From Mesobacillus subterraneus (GTDB taxonomy: Bacteria > Bacillota > Bacilli > Bacillales > Cytobacillaceae), in NCBI RefSeq assembly GCF_003937825.1, contig NZ_RSFW01000013.1, positions 310,001 to 374,000 of the forward strand: a DNA stretch of 64,000 nt, in the 5' to 3' direction. Positions 17,234-24,841 of the stretch are shown here, one piece after another; within the stretch, counting starts at the first letter, position 1, and every line of letters starts with the position of its first letter. The translations under genes and the position numbers were made by a program. The notes beneath the pieces are model-generated. The model saw nothing but the letters and a program-made list of their open reading frames with translations, was not told the origin of the DNA and made no database searches.

Positions 17234-17994
17234 GAGGCAAAGGACTTTGGCTTGCAATCGGTACTATCATACTGGTATCTGCTCTTCTACTTGTAAGATC
17301 AACTTCTCTTTCCTATGATCAGGGTTTATACATTTTGCTCATCAACCTGTTCGATACGCTGATCTATTTTATCCCGATTCTGTACCTGTTCATGGGCGCC
17401 TTCTCCATATTCCAGGAAAAAGAGCAAAAGACACTAGTCATGCTTTTGACAAGGCAGGAAAGTTACTGGACATTCCTTGCTAAAAAAAGCCTTGGGATGC
17501 ATTTAGTGCTGATAGTTCCGGTCATGATCTGGTTCTTCTTATTCCTAGTGCCTTTAAAACTATATTTTAAAGCCGATATAGGAACGTATTTGGTCTTTGT
17601 CCTATCCATGGTTGCACTCATGCTGGTCTTCACTCAGATCGGTGCCCTGGTTGGCAGCATAAGCAGGTCAAGAATGCAGATTGCCGGAATGGCTGTCATC
17701 ATCTGGTTCTACTTCTTTTTCTTGCATGACTTTGCCCTGCTTTCCATGATCCAGGGTGTCAACCATGATAATGTCAAGCTTTTTTCAATAGCCTACTTCT
17801 TAAATCCCATACAGGCAGTAAGGTTGTACCTTGAGACCGGGGTAGGAATTTACTCATTCGGTCACATGTCGCGTCTATTAAAGTCGTTCATGTGGCTGCA
17901 GCCTGGAGCCTTTCTCGGAGCCAGCCTTATGTTCTGGGTGGCTATCGCATTTATCAGTTCTGGATTGTTGCATCGCAAGGAGGGGTTTGAATGA
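17197..17994 (+). CDS. nosY: NosY, ABC transporter permease
   Basis: A 265-residue membrane protein with about six hydrophobic segments; the segment FMGAFSIFQEKEQKTLVMLLTRQ with the EKEQ coupling helix is typical of NosY. With NosF it forms the transporter serving NosD and CuZ assembly. It overlaps the end of nosD by 37 bases and its stop overlaps nosF (ATGA), so the three are translated together. Confidence 0.9.
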   Translation: MYFVWKEWKENIRGKGLWLAIGTIILVSALLLVRSTSLSYDQGLYILLINLFDTLIYFIPILYLFMGAFSIFQEKEQKTLVMLLTRQESYWTFLAKKSLGMHLVLIVPVMIWFFLFLVPLKLYFKADIGTYLVFVLSMVALMLVFTQIGALVGSISRSRMQIAGMAVIIWFYFFFLHDFALLSMIQGVNHDNVKLFSIAYFLNPIQAVRLYLETGVGIYSFGHMSRLLKSFMWLQPGAFLGASLMFWVAIAFISSGLLHRKEGFE

Positions 17995-18665
17995 TCAGCG
18001 TTTCTGGCCTGACACAATCATATGGCAATAAAGAAATCTTGAACAATATCAGTCTGTCAATCGAAAAAAACGAAGTCTGTGCCCTTGTAGGCAGAAACGG
18101 AGCTGGCAAGTCTACTTTTATTAATAGTCTGCTGGGCCTGATTCCCATCAATAAGGGTGAAATACTAGTGAATGGCAAGGCTCGTAAAAGGGGTAAGCGC
18201 TGGAAAAATGAGATTGCTTACTTACCCGAGAAATTCATGTTATACCCTGCTTTGACAGGTTATGAAAATATCGTTTTCTTTGCCCAGGCTGGCACAGGAA
18301 AAGCTGACACTCAAAAAATAGAGCAGGTTTTAACATCCGTCGGACTTTGGGAAGACCGGAACAGATTCATTAAGGGCTATTCAAAAGGAATGCTCCAGAG
18401 ACTGGGGCTTGCCATCACGCTTTATCAGGAGTGTTCCATTCTAATTCTTGATGAACCTACAAGCGGCATTGATCCGATGGGGCGCAAGGAAATTTTAGAA
18501 ATCCTCCACTCATTATCGGGTAAAACCATCCTGCTCTCTTCCCATCATTTAGATGAAATCAAACAAATCTGTACACATGTGGCATTTTTAGATAATGGAA
18601 AAATGACGAAATACACAGTCGATGACTTTTTAAAAAATCAAGAATTAGGAGGCGTGGGAATATGA
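17991..18665 (+). CDS. nosF: NosF, ABC transporter ATPase
   Basis: A 224-residue ATPase with Walker A GRNGAGKST (about residues 34-42), signature YSKGMLQRLG, Walker B LILDEPTSGIDP and the switch His in SSHHLDE. It energises NosY. The signature is YSKGM rather than LSGGQ, as is usual for NosF-like ATPases. ATGA overlaps link it to nosY and to the next lipoprotein gene. Confidence 0.92.
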   Translation: MISVSGLTQSYGNKEILNNISLSIEKNEVCALVGRNGAGKSTFINSLLGLIPINKGEILVNGKARKRGKRWKNEIAYLPEKFMLYPALTGYENIVFFAQAGTGKADTQKIEQVLTSVGLWEDRNRFIKGYSKGMLQRLGLAITLYQECSILILDEPTSGIDPMGRKEILEILHSLSGKTILLSSHHLDEIKQICTHVAFLDNGKMTKYTVDDFLKNQELGGVGI

Positions 18666-19564
18666 AGAAATTATTCATATCACTAATTGTCCTGCTAGCA
18701 ACACAGTTAGCAGGCTGCAGTCAAGAGCCAGATTGGAAACTGGAAGTCTCCAGGGAACCAGTTTTTGCAAACGGAAAGGAATCCAACTTTGAAATAAAGG
18801 TGACGGAAAACGGGAAGCCCGTAAAGGATCTCAATATCGCGTCTGAATTCGCGATGGCCAGCATGGACCATGGAACAATTAATGTTGAATTAGAAGAGAT
18901 GTCGGATGGAATTTATTCTGGAGACGCCAACTTTTCAATGCCCGGAGAATGGGAAGCTGCCTTCACCCTTGAAAAGGACGGATTAAAGCAAGAAGAAGTC
19001 GTTGACCTTAATGTAAAAAAAGCTGAAGGGGTTGCTTCTATCAACGATGAATGGATTACAGATGAAGACCTGGAATTTTATCAATTCATCAATACTCTTC
19101 ATATCGCAATAAACCGTGAAGCTGACAAAGAAAAATATACTGGTGAACAACTCGATGAAGCACTTGTCTTTTGGGATAACCAGGAGAAGCTGAATAGTGA
19201 TAAAAATCAACTGTTAACACAAATCATCAGGCTAAGAGCCATGGCTATGCTAGGTACTGAAAAAGGACACAAGGCAACTGATCAGGAAGTGAACAATGCC
19301 ATCGAACAAGTCCGCGGGCAATACAATAGCTCAGAAGCAGCCCAAAAGCTGATTGCCGAATTCGGCGAAGAAAGGTTCTGGAGGATCCAGCAGCAGCAAT
19401 ATACACGGATTGTTTTAACCCAAAAGGTTCAGAACGATTTAATTGAAAAAGTGAAAAAGGAAAATCCAAAAGCAGGCGAACAAGAAATACTCTTCACCGC
19501 CGAAAAGGAGTACGAAGAACTTTTGGTCAGCCAGGTAAACTCTTTGGAAATTAAAATAATGTAG
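18662..19564 (+). CDS. Composite nos-operon lipoprotein: YtkA/FixH-like domain plus SurA/PrsA-like helical domain
   Basis: A 300-residue protein with lipobox QLAGC (Cys19). Residues about 22-120 form an Ig-like YtkA/FixH-type domain (FANGKESNFEIKVTENGKPV..., FSMPGEWEAAF) with a Met/His cluster, MASMDHGT, that could bind copper. From about residue 124 (GVASINDEWITDEDLEFYQF) a helical, charged part resembles the N-terminal chaperone half of SurA/PrsA foldases, without a parvulin domain. It is the last gene of the nos operon, overlapping nosF by 4 bases. No NosL copper chaperone is present, so it may take that role or chaperone NosZ or NosD outside the membrane (inference). Confidence 0.78.
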   Translation: MKKLFISLIVLLATQLAGCSQEPDWKLEVSREPVFANGKESNFEIKVTENGKPVKDLNIASEFAMASMDHGTINVELEEMSDGIYSGDANFSMPGEWEAAFTLEKDGLKQEEVVDLNVKKAEGVASINDEWITDEDLEFYQFINTLHIAINREADKEKYTGEQLDEALVFWDNQEKLNSDKNQLLTQIIRLRAMAMLGTEKGHKATDQEVNNAIEQVRGQYNSSEAAQKLIAEFGEERFWRIQQQQYTRIVLTQKVQNDLIEKVKKENPKAGEQEILFTAEKEYEELLVSQVNSLEIKIM

Positions 19565-19590
19565 GCCCTCTTTTCTTGAGGGCTTTTTAT
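19565..19590 (+). terminator. Intrinsic terminator of the nos operon
   Basis: GCCCTC (19565-19570) / GAGGGC (19578-19583), loop TTTTCTT, then TTTTT. It directly follows the last nos stop codon. Confidence 0.87.
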
Positions 19591-19615
19591 TATTTGTCGT
19601 TTTTCGTTAAAATTT

Positions 19616-19631
19616 GTGAGTGATTACTCAC
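19616..19631. promoter_or_regulatory. TetR-type operator, copy 1
   Basis: GTGAGTGATTACTCAC, six-base arms around GATT. An identical 16-mer lies 49 bases downstream. It is the likely site of the TetR-family repressor encoded at 21469. Confidence 0.78.
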
Positions 19632-19664
19632 TATACAAATCTATTCAGGTGCGTTAAACTAAAA

Positions 19665-19680
19665 GTGAGTGATTACTCAC
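19665..19680. promoter_or_regulatory. TetR-type operator, copy 2
   Basis: Same 16-base sequence as copy 1, ending 24 bases before the ABC ATPase start. The pair flanks a segment with TATACA and TAAACT that may hold the promoter, though no clear -35/-10 pair could be fixed. Confidence 0.78.
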
Positions 19681-19704
19681 TTTTAAAAGGACGGTGAAGT
19701 TACA

Positions 19705-20427
19705 ATGATCGTTTCTATTCAAAATGTCAGCAAAAGGTATGGCAAGAATGAAGTTTTAAAAGATATCAATCTTGAAATTAACAGCGGGGAAATCTTCGGA
19801 TTGCTCGGTCCTTCTGGAGCAGGCAAAACGACTCTCGTCCGCCAACTTGTCGGACTGGAAGTGCCAAGTGAAGGGGAAAACTATCTTTTCGGCGAAAAAA
19901 TGCCTTCACTCCAGCTGATTGAAAGGATTGGCTATATGGCTCAATCTGATGCCCTTTACACAGAATTATCAGCAAAAGAAAACCTTGAGTTCTTCGCCTC
20001 CTTGTTCGGCATGAAAACCGCGCAGAGGAAAAAACGAATCGCAGAAGTCATGGAATTAGTGGACTTATCAGATCATCTTACTAAACTGGTATCCAATTAT
20101 TCTGGCGGCATGAAGCGCCGTTTATCCCTGGCTGCGGCTTTGCTGCATGAGCCAGAGCTGCTGATCCTGGATGAGCCGACGGTTGGAATCGACCCTGTAC
20201 TGCGACAAAGCATCTGGTCGGGATTCTACGATTTGAAAGCGAAAGGCAAAACGCTGATCGTCACAACCCATGTCATGGATGAAGCCGAAAAATGCGACAG
20301 ACTTGGACTGATCCGTGAAGGAAGGCTGATCGCAGTCGGGACTCCAGAAGAATTGAAAACCCAGACAGGTTCGTCCACCGTCGAGGAAGCTTTTTTAGCT
20401 TATGGAGGTGTTCAGTATGCGAATTAG
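19705..20427 (+). CDS. ABC transporter ATPase, drug-export type
   Basis: A 240-residue ATPase with Walker [10 protein letters not shown] (near residue 36), signature [10 protein letters not shown], Walker [14 protein letters not shown] and switch His in [11 protein letters not shown]. The DrrA/YhcH-like pattern points to an exporter together with the permease encoded next. The operon ends with its own TetR regulator, which suggests a toxic small molecule as inducer. The ribosome site is GGACGGTG. Confidence 0.9.
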   Translation: MIVSIQNVSKRYGKNEVLKDINLEINSGEIFGLLGPSGAGKTTLVRQLVGLEVPSEGENYLFGEKMPSLQLIERIGYMAQSDALYTELSAKENLEFFASLFGMKTAQRKKRIAEVMELVDLSDHLTKLVSNYSGGMKRRLSLAAALLHEPELLILDEPTVGIDPVLRQSIWSGFYDLKAKGKTLIVTTHVMDEAEKCDRLGLIREGRLIAVGTPEELKTQTGSSTVEEAFLAYGGVQYAN

Positions 20428-21448
20428 AGCGTTAGTCATCAGGATTATCCGCCAATTCCTCCGGGACAAGAGGACGCTGGCAATGATGCTTGTTGCCCCT
20501 CTCCTCATCATGACATTGCTGCATCTTGTTTTTAACGGAGAATCCTATATTCCCAAGGTTGGGTTGGTCAATGCTCCGGCCGCTGTAATGGAAAAACTCG
20601 ATTCAGATGATACGAAACTGACGGAATATGATTCTGAAAAGGCTGCAGAAGCGGGTGCGCTAGAGCAGGAGATAGATGGTTATCTTGTTTTTGATGGGCC
20701 TATTCCGAAGCAAATCGTTCTAGAAGGAAGCGACCCGTCCGTGAACGGTGCCCTTATGAAGTGGATTCAGCAGGCTAAAAAGCAATTGTCGCCTTCTCAG
20801 GGGCAAATGGAACTGACGATCGATTACATCCATGGTTCGGAGGATATGGGCCAGTTCGATTTTTTCGGCCCGGTTTTGTTGGGCTTTTTCGCCTTCTTCT
20901 TTGTTTTTATCATTTCGGGCATTTCATTTTTGCGTGAGAGAACGAGTGGCACGCTTGAAAAATTGCTATCCAGCCCGCTGCGGAAATGGGAAATTGTCGT
21001 GGGCTATGTGCTGGGTTTTGGTATATTTACGATGCTTCAGGCCACCTTGATCGCCTGGTATTCGATTTACGTATTGGGAATGCTGATGGAAGGTTCTTTC
21101 ATCTATGTACTGCTGATCACCTTATTGCTGTCGATGACTGCATTGACGCTCGGCACTCTGTTATCCGCCTTTGCGAATAATGAATTCCAAATGATCCAGT
21201 TCATTCCAGTGATCATCGTGCCACAATTTTTCTTCTCCGGATTGATTAATCTGGATACGATTTCTGACTGGCTGAGCTGGCTTGGGCCAATCACACCGCT
21301 CTATTATGCCGCAGATGCTTTACGGGATATAATGGTGAGAGGGCAAGGATGGGATGCCATTTATGGTAATATGATGATGCTGGCCGGATTCTCGGCTCTA
21401 TTTATCTTCCTGAATATTTTAGCTTTGCGGAAGCACCGCTCTGTCTAA
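20417..21448 (+). CDS. ABC-2 type transporter permease
   Basis: A 343-residue permease: one N-terminal membrane segment (IRQFLRDKRTLAMMLVAPLLIMTLL), a large external domain (about residues 40-155), then five segments with the family motif FLRERTSGTLEKLLSSPLRKWEI. Forms an exporter with the ATPase upstream. ATG at 20417 follows GGAGGTG; it overlaps the ATPase gene by 11 bases. Confidence 0.9.
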   Translation: MRIRALVIRIIRQFLRDKRTLAMMLVAPLLIMTLLHLVFNGESYIPKVGLVNAPAAVMEKLDSDDTKLTEYDSEKAAEAGALEQEIDGYLVFDGPIPKQIVLEGSDPSVNGALMKWIQQAKKQLSPSQGQMELTIDYIHGSEDMGQFDFFGPVLLGFFAFFFVFIISGISFLRERTSGTLEKLLSSPLRKWEIVVGYVLGFGIFTMLQATLIAWYSIYVLGMLMEGSFIYVLLITLLLSMTALTLGTLLSAFANNEFQMIQFIPVIIVPQFFFSGLINLDTISDWLSWLGPITPLYYAADALRDIMVRGQGWDAIYGNMMMLAGFSALFIFLNILALRKHRSV

Positions 21449-21468
21449 CAGGGCGAAAGGAGTTAACC

Positions 21469-22125
21469 ATGACTGATCACAATTTAAAAATGGATGAATT
21501 AATGGATGGAGAAGAATTGACAGAGAAACAGAAGAAAATCATTGTTTCTGCGATCGAGTCCTTCGCCGAAAAAGGATATTCCGCCACGTCAACGAGCGAA
21601 ATCGCCAAAAAGGCCGGAGTCGCTGAAGGAACCATCTTCAGGCATTATAAAACGAAAAAGGATTTGCTGCTCGCCATCGTCGCTCCAGTGATGACAAGGT
21701 TTGTGGCACCTTTTATCATAAAAGATTTGAAGAAGGTCCTGGACCAGGATTATGAGCATGTGGAAGACTTCCTGACCGCCATGCTTGAGAATCGAAGGGA
21801 TTTTCTGATTAAAAACCTTTCAACGGTAAAAATCTTGGTGCAGGAAATTCCGTTCCATCCTGAATTGAAGGATCTTTTCAAGGAACATATCGGACGCAAA
21901 GTATATGACCGTTTCGAGGAAATCGTTGTCCATTATCAAGCAAAAGGGCAAATCATCGAAATACCGGCTTATAGTGTCTTCCGTATGATGTTTTCATCCA
22001 TTTTCGGCTATTTGATCGCAAGGTACATGATCCTGCCGGAAGCCGACTGGGATGACGAAGCAGAAACAAAACGAACAGTTGAGTTCATCCTGCATGGATT
22101 GGCTGGCCCCAATGTGAAAAAATAA
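21469..22125 (+). CDS. TetR/AcrR family repressor
   Basis: A 218-residue regulator. Residues about 20-65 form the HTH: IIVSAIESFAEKGYSATSTSEIAKKAGVAEGTIFRHYKTKKDLL (given here only as a TetR N-domain match). The C-terminal part is the variable ligand-binding domain. It is the third gene of the exporter operon and probably represses it through the two operators at 19616 and 19665. ATG follows AAAGGAG. Confidence 0.92.
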   Translation: MTDHNLKMDELMDGEELTEKQKKIIVSAIESFAEKGYSATSTSEIAKKAGVAEGTIFRHYKTKKDLLLAIVAPVMTRFVAPFIIKDLKKVLDQDYEHVEDFLTAMLENRRDFLIKNLSTVKILVQEIPFHPELKDLFKEHIGRKVYDRFEEIVVHYQAKGQIIEIPAYSVFRMMFSSIFGYLIARYMILPEADWDDEAETKRTVEFILHGLAGPNVKK

Positions 22126-22163
22126 CAATTCCTAACAATAACTGAGAAGTAATGGCTCATGAA

Positions 22164-22282
22164 ACTGGAAAAAAACGCCCGGAATTTCCAGTTCGCCAAT
22201 AAAGTGTTCAATTTCGCCAATAAATTCAAATTTTCGCCAATAAACTTGTGAACTTCGCCAATAAAATCGCTTTTTCGCCAAT
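22164..22282. repeat. 119-bp phased intergenic repeat element, copy A
   Basis: It begins with an inverted repeat ACTGGAA (22164-22170) / TTCCAGT (22186-22192), spacer 15 bases, and continues with five TTCGCCAAT cores starting at 22192, 22213, 22233, 22254 and 22274 (steps 21, 20, 21, 20). Spacers alternate 12 and 11 bases; the third is AAACTTGTGAAC and the fourth AAAATCGCTTT. It lies between the convergent TetR and PQQ-type dehydrogenase genes. Copy B at 30945 has the same length and geometry. Function unknown. Confidence 0.9.
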
Positions 22283-22351
22283 AACCGTTAAAGATCAAAA
22301 AACGGACACGTTAATTGGTCCTGAAAACTTGAAAAAAGGTATTTCCCCCAA

Positions 22352-22391
22352 CTAAAAAAGAGAAGGAGCGCCCTTTCTGGTGCTCCTTCTC
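22352..22391 (-). terminator. Intrinsic terminator of the sugar dehydrogenase-like gene
   Basis: Thirteen-base-pair stem, GAGAAGGAGC... (22360-22372) with ...GCTCCTTCTC (22379-22391), loop of 6, followed on the minus strand by TTTTTTAG. Confidence 0.85.
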
Positions 22392-22397
22392 TCATTT

Positions 22398-23486
22398 TCA
22401 GCGCAATTCCTCCAGCTTTACGCGATAAAGCTTGTCATCGCCTTCTGCCGGGGTACCGCGGCCATCGGTATTGTTGCTGATGAAGTACACATAATCACCT
22501 TCTACCATCACATCGCGGATGCGGCCTAGATCGGTGACGACTGCCCTTGTTGTTTTCCCCGCAACATCAAACTCACGCAGGGCATTTCCTCTTAATGTCG
22601 CCACATACAATTTCCCGTCAAGCACGGCCATTCCTGATGGCGCCCATGTATCGCTGCCGGAATGGAAAAGCGGTGTTTCCATCCCCTGCTGCGATTCATC
22701 GCCCTGTATCTCAGGCCAGCCGTAATTACTTCCTTTTTCAATTACATTGATTTCATCGTTTGCTGATGGCCCGTGTTCACTCGCGTAAAGCGTCCCATCC
22801 TTCGCCCAGGCAATTCCCTGCGGATTACGGTGGCCATAGCTGTATACGTAGGAGCCTTCGAATGGATTATCCTCCGGGACTGAGCCATCCAGGTTCAGGC
22901 GCAGGATTTTGCCGCCGAGGGAATCCAAATCCTGTGCGATTTCCGGATTGGTTGCCGCATCGCCGGTGGTCGCGTAAAGCTTGCCATCCGGCCCGATTTT
23001 CAGCCTGCCGCCATGATGGAAGCGCCCGCTTGGAATCTTGTCGAGCAAAAGTTTCCCTTCTGTCCACTCCTCATCATTCAGTGTCAGTTCAACAATCCGG
23101 TTGAACTGGCCTGAGCCGTTTTCGTAAGTGTAATAGGCAAATGCCTTATTGGATTGTTCAAAATCAGGCGCTAGCACGAATCCGAGCAATCCTGCCTCAG
23201 CCGCCTGAGACAGTCCCTTCTTTAACGAAACCTTCTGGCGAGTCACCTTACCGTCCTCAACCTTCACAATCGAACCGGGACGCTCACTCAAGTAGTACGT
23301 TTCACCGAGCTTATTGATCGACCACGGAACCTGCAGATTCTCTGCCAGCACCTCAAGCTGGTCAACCTGGACAGAAGCCTCCTGCTCCAATGGCTGCTCC
23401 TGTCCTTTTTCCACTACCTTGGGCTCCTCGCCACCTGTACAAGCTGTCAAAACCACCACTAACATCAGATACAAAATTCTTCGCAT
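22398..23486 (-). CDS. PQQ-dependent sugar dehydrogenase-like (YliI/sGDH family) lipoprotein
   Basis: A 362-residue lipoprotein (lipobox LTAC, Cys16) with the six-bladed propeller of the soluble glucose/aldose dehydrogenase family: LLGFVLAPDF, GRFHHGGRLKIGPDGKLYATTGD (catalytic-type His in FHHGGR), SYGHRNPQGIAW and NYGWPEI. E. coli YliI is a PQQ-dependent aldose sugar dehydrogenase. No PQQ synthesis genes are in the window, so actual cofactor use is uncertain. The ribosome site is AGGACGGGGG. Single gene with its own terminator. Confidence 0.88.
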   Translation of the reverse strand: MRRILYLMLVVVLTACTGGEEPKVVEKGQEQPLEQEASVQVDQLEVLAENLQVPWSINKLGETYYLSERPGSIVKVEDGKVTRQKVSLKKGLSQAAEAGLLGFVLAPDFEQSNKAFAYYTYENGSGQFNRIVELTLNDEEWTEGKLLLDKIPSGRFHHGGRLKIGPDGKLYATTGDAATNPEIAQDLDSLGGKILRLNLDGSVPEDNPFEGSYVYSYGHRNPQGIAWAKDGTLYASEHGPSANDEINVIEKGSNYGWPEIQGDESQQGMETPLFHSGSDTWAPSGMAVLDGKLYVATLRGNALREFDVAGKTTRAVVTDLGRIRDVMVEGDYVYFISNNTDGRGTPAEGDDKLYRVKLEELR

Positions 23487-23567
23487 GACCCCCGTCCTTT
23501 CTTTTTAAAAAATGGCTTCTTGAAGCTAGGAACAGGTAGCATTGAATCCGAAGCCTATCATGAAAAA

Positions 23568-24428
23568 TCAGTTTTTCAATATCTTCATAATCGCTTTGCC
23601 GACGCCGCTTTCTTCATTCGTAAGCGTCACTTCTCCGCAGATTTGTTTGATTTCTTCTGCTGCATTGCCCATTGCGACTGGTTTGCCTACTTTTTTCAGC
23701 ATCGATACATCATTGAAATTGTCGCCGAGCGCCATCGTTTCCTCCAGGCTGATACCTCTTGATGTCACGAACCTTTCGAGTGCGATCCCTTTTTGCGCAT
23801 TCTCGCTGGTGACTTCAATGTTCTCCTTACCAGATGAACTGATCGCCAGGCCCTCGATTTCCTTCAGCCCCGATTTCGCCGCTTCGAGCTTGGTATCATC
23901 GAGTGAAAAACCAAGCAACTTGTAGATTTCATGCTGGTCGTCTTCGAACAACCGCTCATAATCTTCGACCGTCCTGACCAGCCCCTTATGGATCCTTTCC
24001 TCTGCCGCTTCAGCAATCTTATCGATCGGGACCTCCGGATTGGCCGTAGAAAAGATATCAACAATGATGGAGATAGCCTTGTCCTCATCCTCTGTGAATG
24101 TCCCTTTGCTTGTATACACTTCAAAATATACCCCGTTTTCTGCCATCTTCCTTGCTGCCCGTCGTGCCTCCTCTTTGCTCAGCGGGTTGGACGAAAGTAT
24201 TTCACCGTCTTCGGAGCGGACCTCGGCTCCATTCACACAAATCATCGGAAGGTTGAGTCCTGCCTCCTTAAGCACGAACCTGGCTTCCTGGTAGGAGCGT
24301 CCAGTGGCGACAACCACTTCCACGCCCTGCTCCCTTGCTTTTAAAATTGCTTCCCGGTTTTCTGCTGTGATTTCCTGGGTTGCGGTCAATAATGTTCCAT
24401 CCATATCTGTAGCTATACACTTAATCAT
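23568..24428 (-). CDS. Cof-type HAD-superfamily phosphatase
   Basis: A 286-residue HAD IIB hydrolase: motif I DMDGTLL (nucleophile Asp8), motif II VATGRSY, a cap domain, and motif IV ALGDNFNDVSML with the phosphoprotein-like Lys preceding (KGIALE). Members dephosphorylate sugar phosphates, FMN or similar; the substrate cannot be told from sequence. ATG follows AGAAGGTG. It is divergent from the maltodextrin operon, which may hint at sugar phosphates. Confidence 0.9.
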   Translation of the reverse strand: MIKCIATDMDGTLLTATQEITAENREAILKAREQGVEVVVATGRSYQEARFVLKEAGLNLPMICVNGAEVRSEDGEILSSNPLSKEEARRAARKMAENGVYFEVYTSKGTFTEDEDKAISIIVDIFSTANPEVPIDKIAEAAEERIHKGLVRTVEDYERLFEDDQHEIYKLLGFSLDDTKLEAAKSGLKEIEGLAISSSGKENIEVTSENAQKGIALERFVTSRGISLEETMALGDNFNDVSMLKKVGKPVAMGNAAEEIKQICGEVTLTNEESGVGKAIMKILKN

Positions 24429-24582
24429 CTATTTTCACCTTCTGCATTATTTTTCAGTATTATCATCCATCATAGACCTTCAAACATTTCACTTCAAATA
24501 ATACGTGTATATACTAGTTCCAAAACGCGAACATCCTATAAAAATAGTTTTTTGCCATTAAATTTTCTCTCAAACTTTCATA

Positions 24583-24611
24583 TTGTCATTCTGAAAATCA
24601 TATGCTATTAT
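24583..24611 (+). promoter_or_regulatory. Promoter of the maltodextrin operon
   Basis: TTGTCA (24583-24588), 17-base spacer, TATTAT (24606-24611). Start predicted near 24618, giving a leader of about 220 bases that holds the operator at 24623 and two more cre/LacI-like motifs. This accounts for the 413-base gap before mdxE. Confidence 0.75.
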
Positions 24612-24622
24612 GTAGCCAAAGC

Positions 24623-24636
24623 TGCAATCGTTTGCA
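24623..24636. promoter_or_regulatory. LacI-family operator over the start site
   Basis: TGCAATCGTTTGCA, a near-perfect palindrome with central CG, just downstream of the predicted start. It matches the site before maltose phosphorylase (49471-49484), so a common MalR/CcpA-type regulator is likely. Confidence 0.75.
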
Positions 24637-24711
24637 TAGACTGATGGCATTAGGAAGACATCATCGATATACCTGATAAATACGGAATTCTCCTTGTTAT
24701 CATCGTTTTTA

Positions 24712-24725
24712 TGTAAGCGTTTTAA
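24712..24725. promoter_or_regulatory. cre-like site
   Basis: TGTAAGCGTTTTAA, 13 of 14 positions of the CcpA consensus TGWAANCGNTNWCA. Within the leader of the maltodextrin operon, fitting catabolite repression as a roadblock. Confidence 0.6.
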
Positions 24726-24771
24726 AGGTGTTGTATATGTTTAAAATCCTCTCAGAATCTATGCAAATATA

Positions 24772-24785
24772 TGCAAACGCTTTCG
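24772..24785. promoter_or_regulatory. Second cre/LacI-type half-palindromic site
   Basis: TGCAAACGCTTTCG; the core CAAACGCTTT fits the LacI-family pattern. 60 bases beyond the previous site. Confidence 0.5.
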
Positions 24786-24841
24786 GAAACGCACGTGATT
24801 GCATGCCAAAAAAAAACAAAATTTTTGGGGGTATCTCAGCA

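Noticed and set aside
22192-22282. CRISPR array
   Set aside because: Repeat cores are 9 bp with 11-12 bp spacers, far below CRISPR sizes, and there are no cas genes. The same holds for the arrays at 30973 and 43997.
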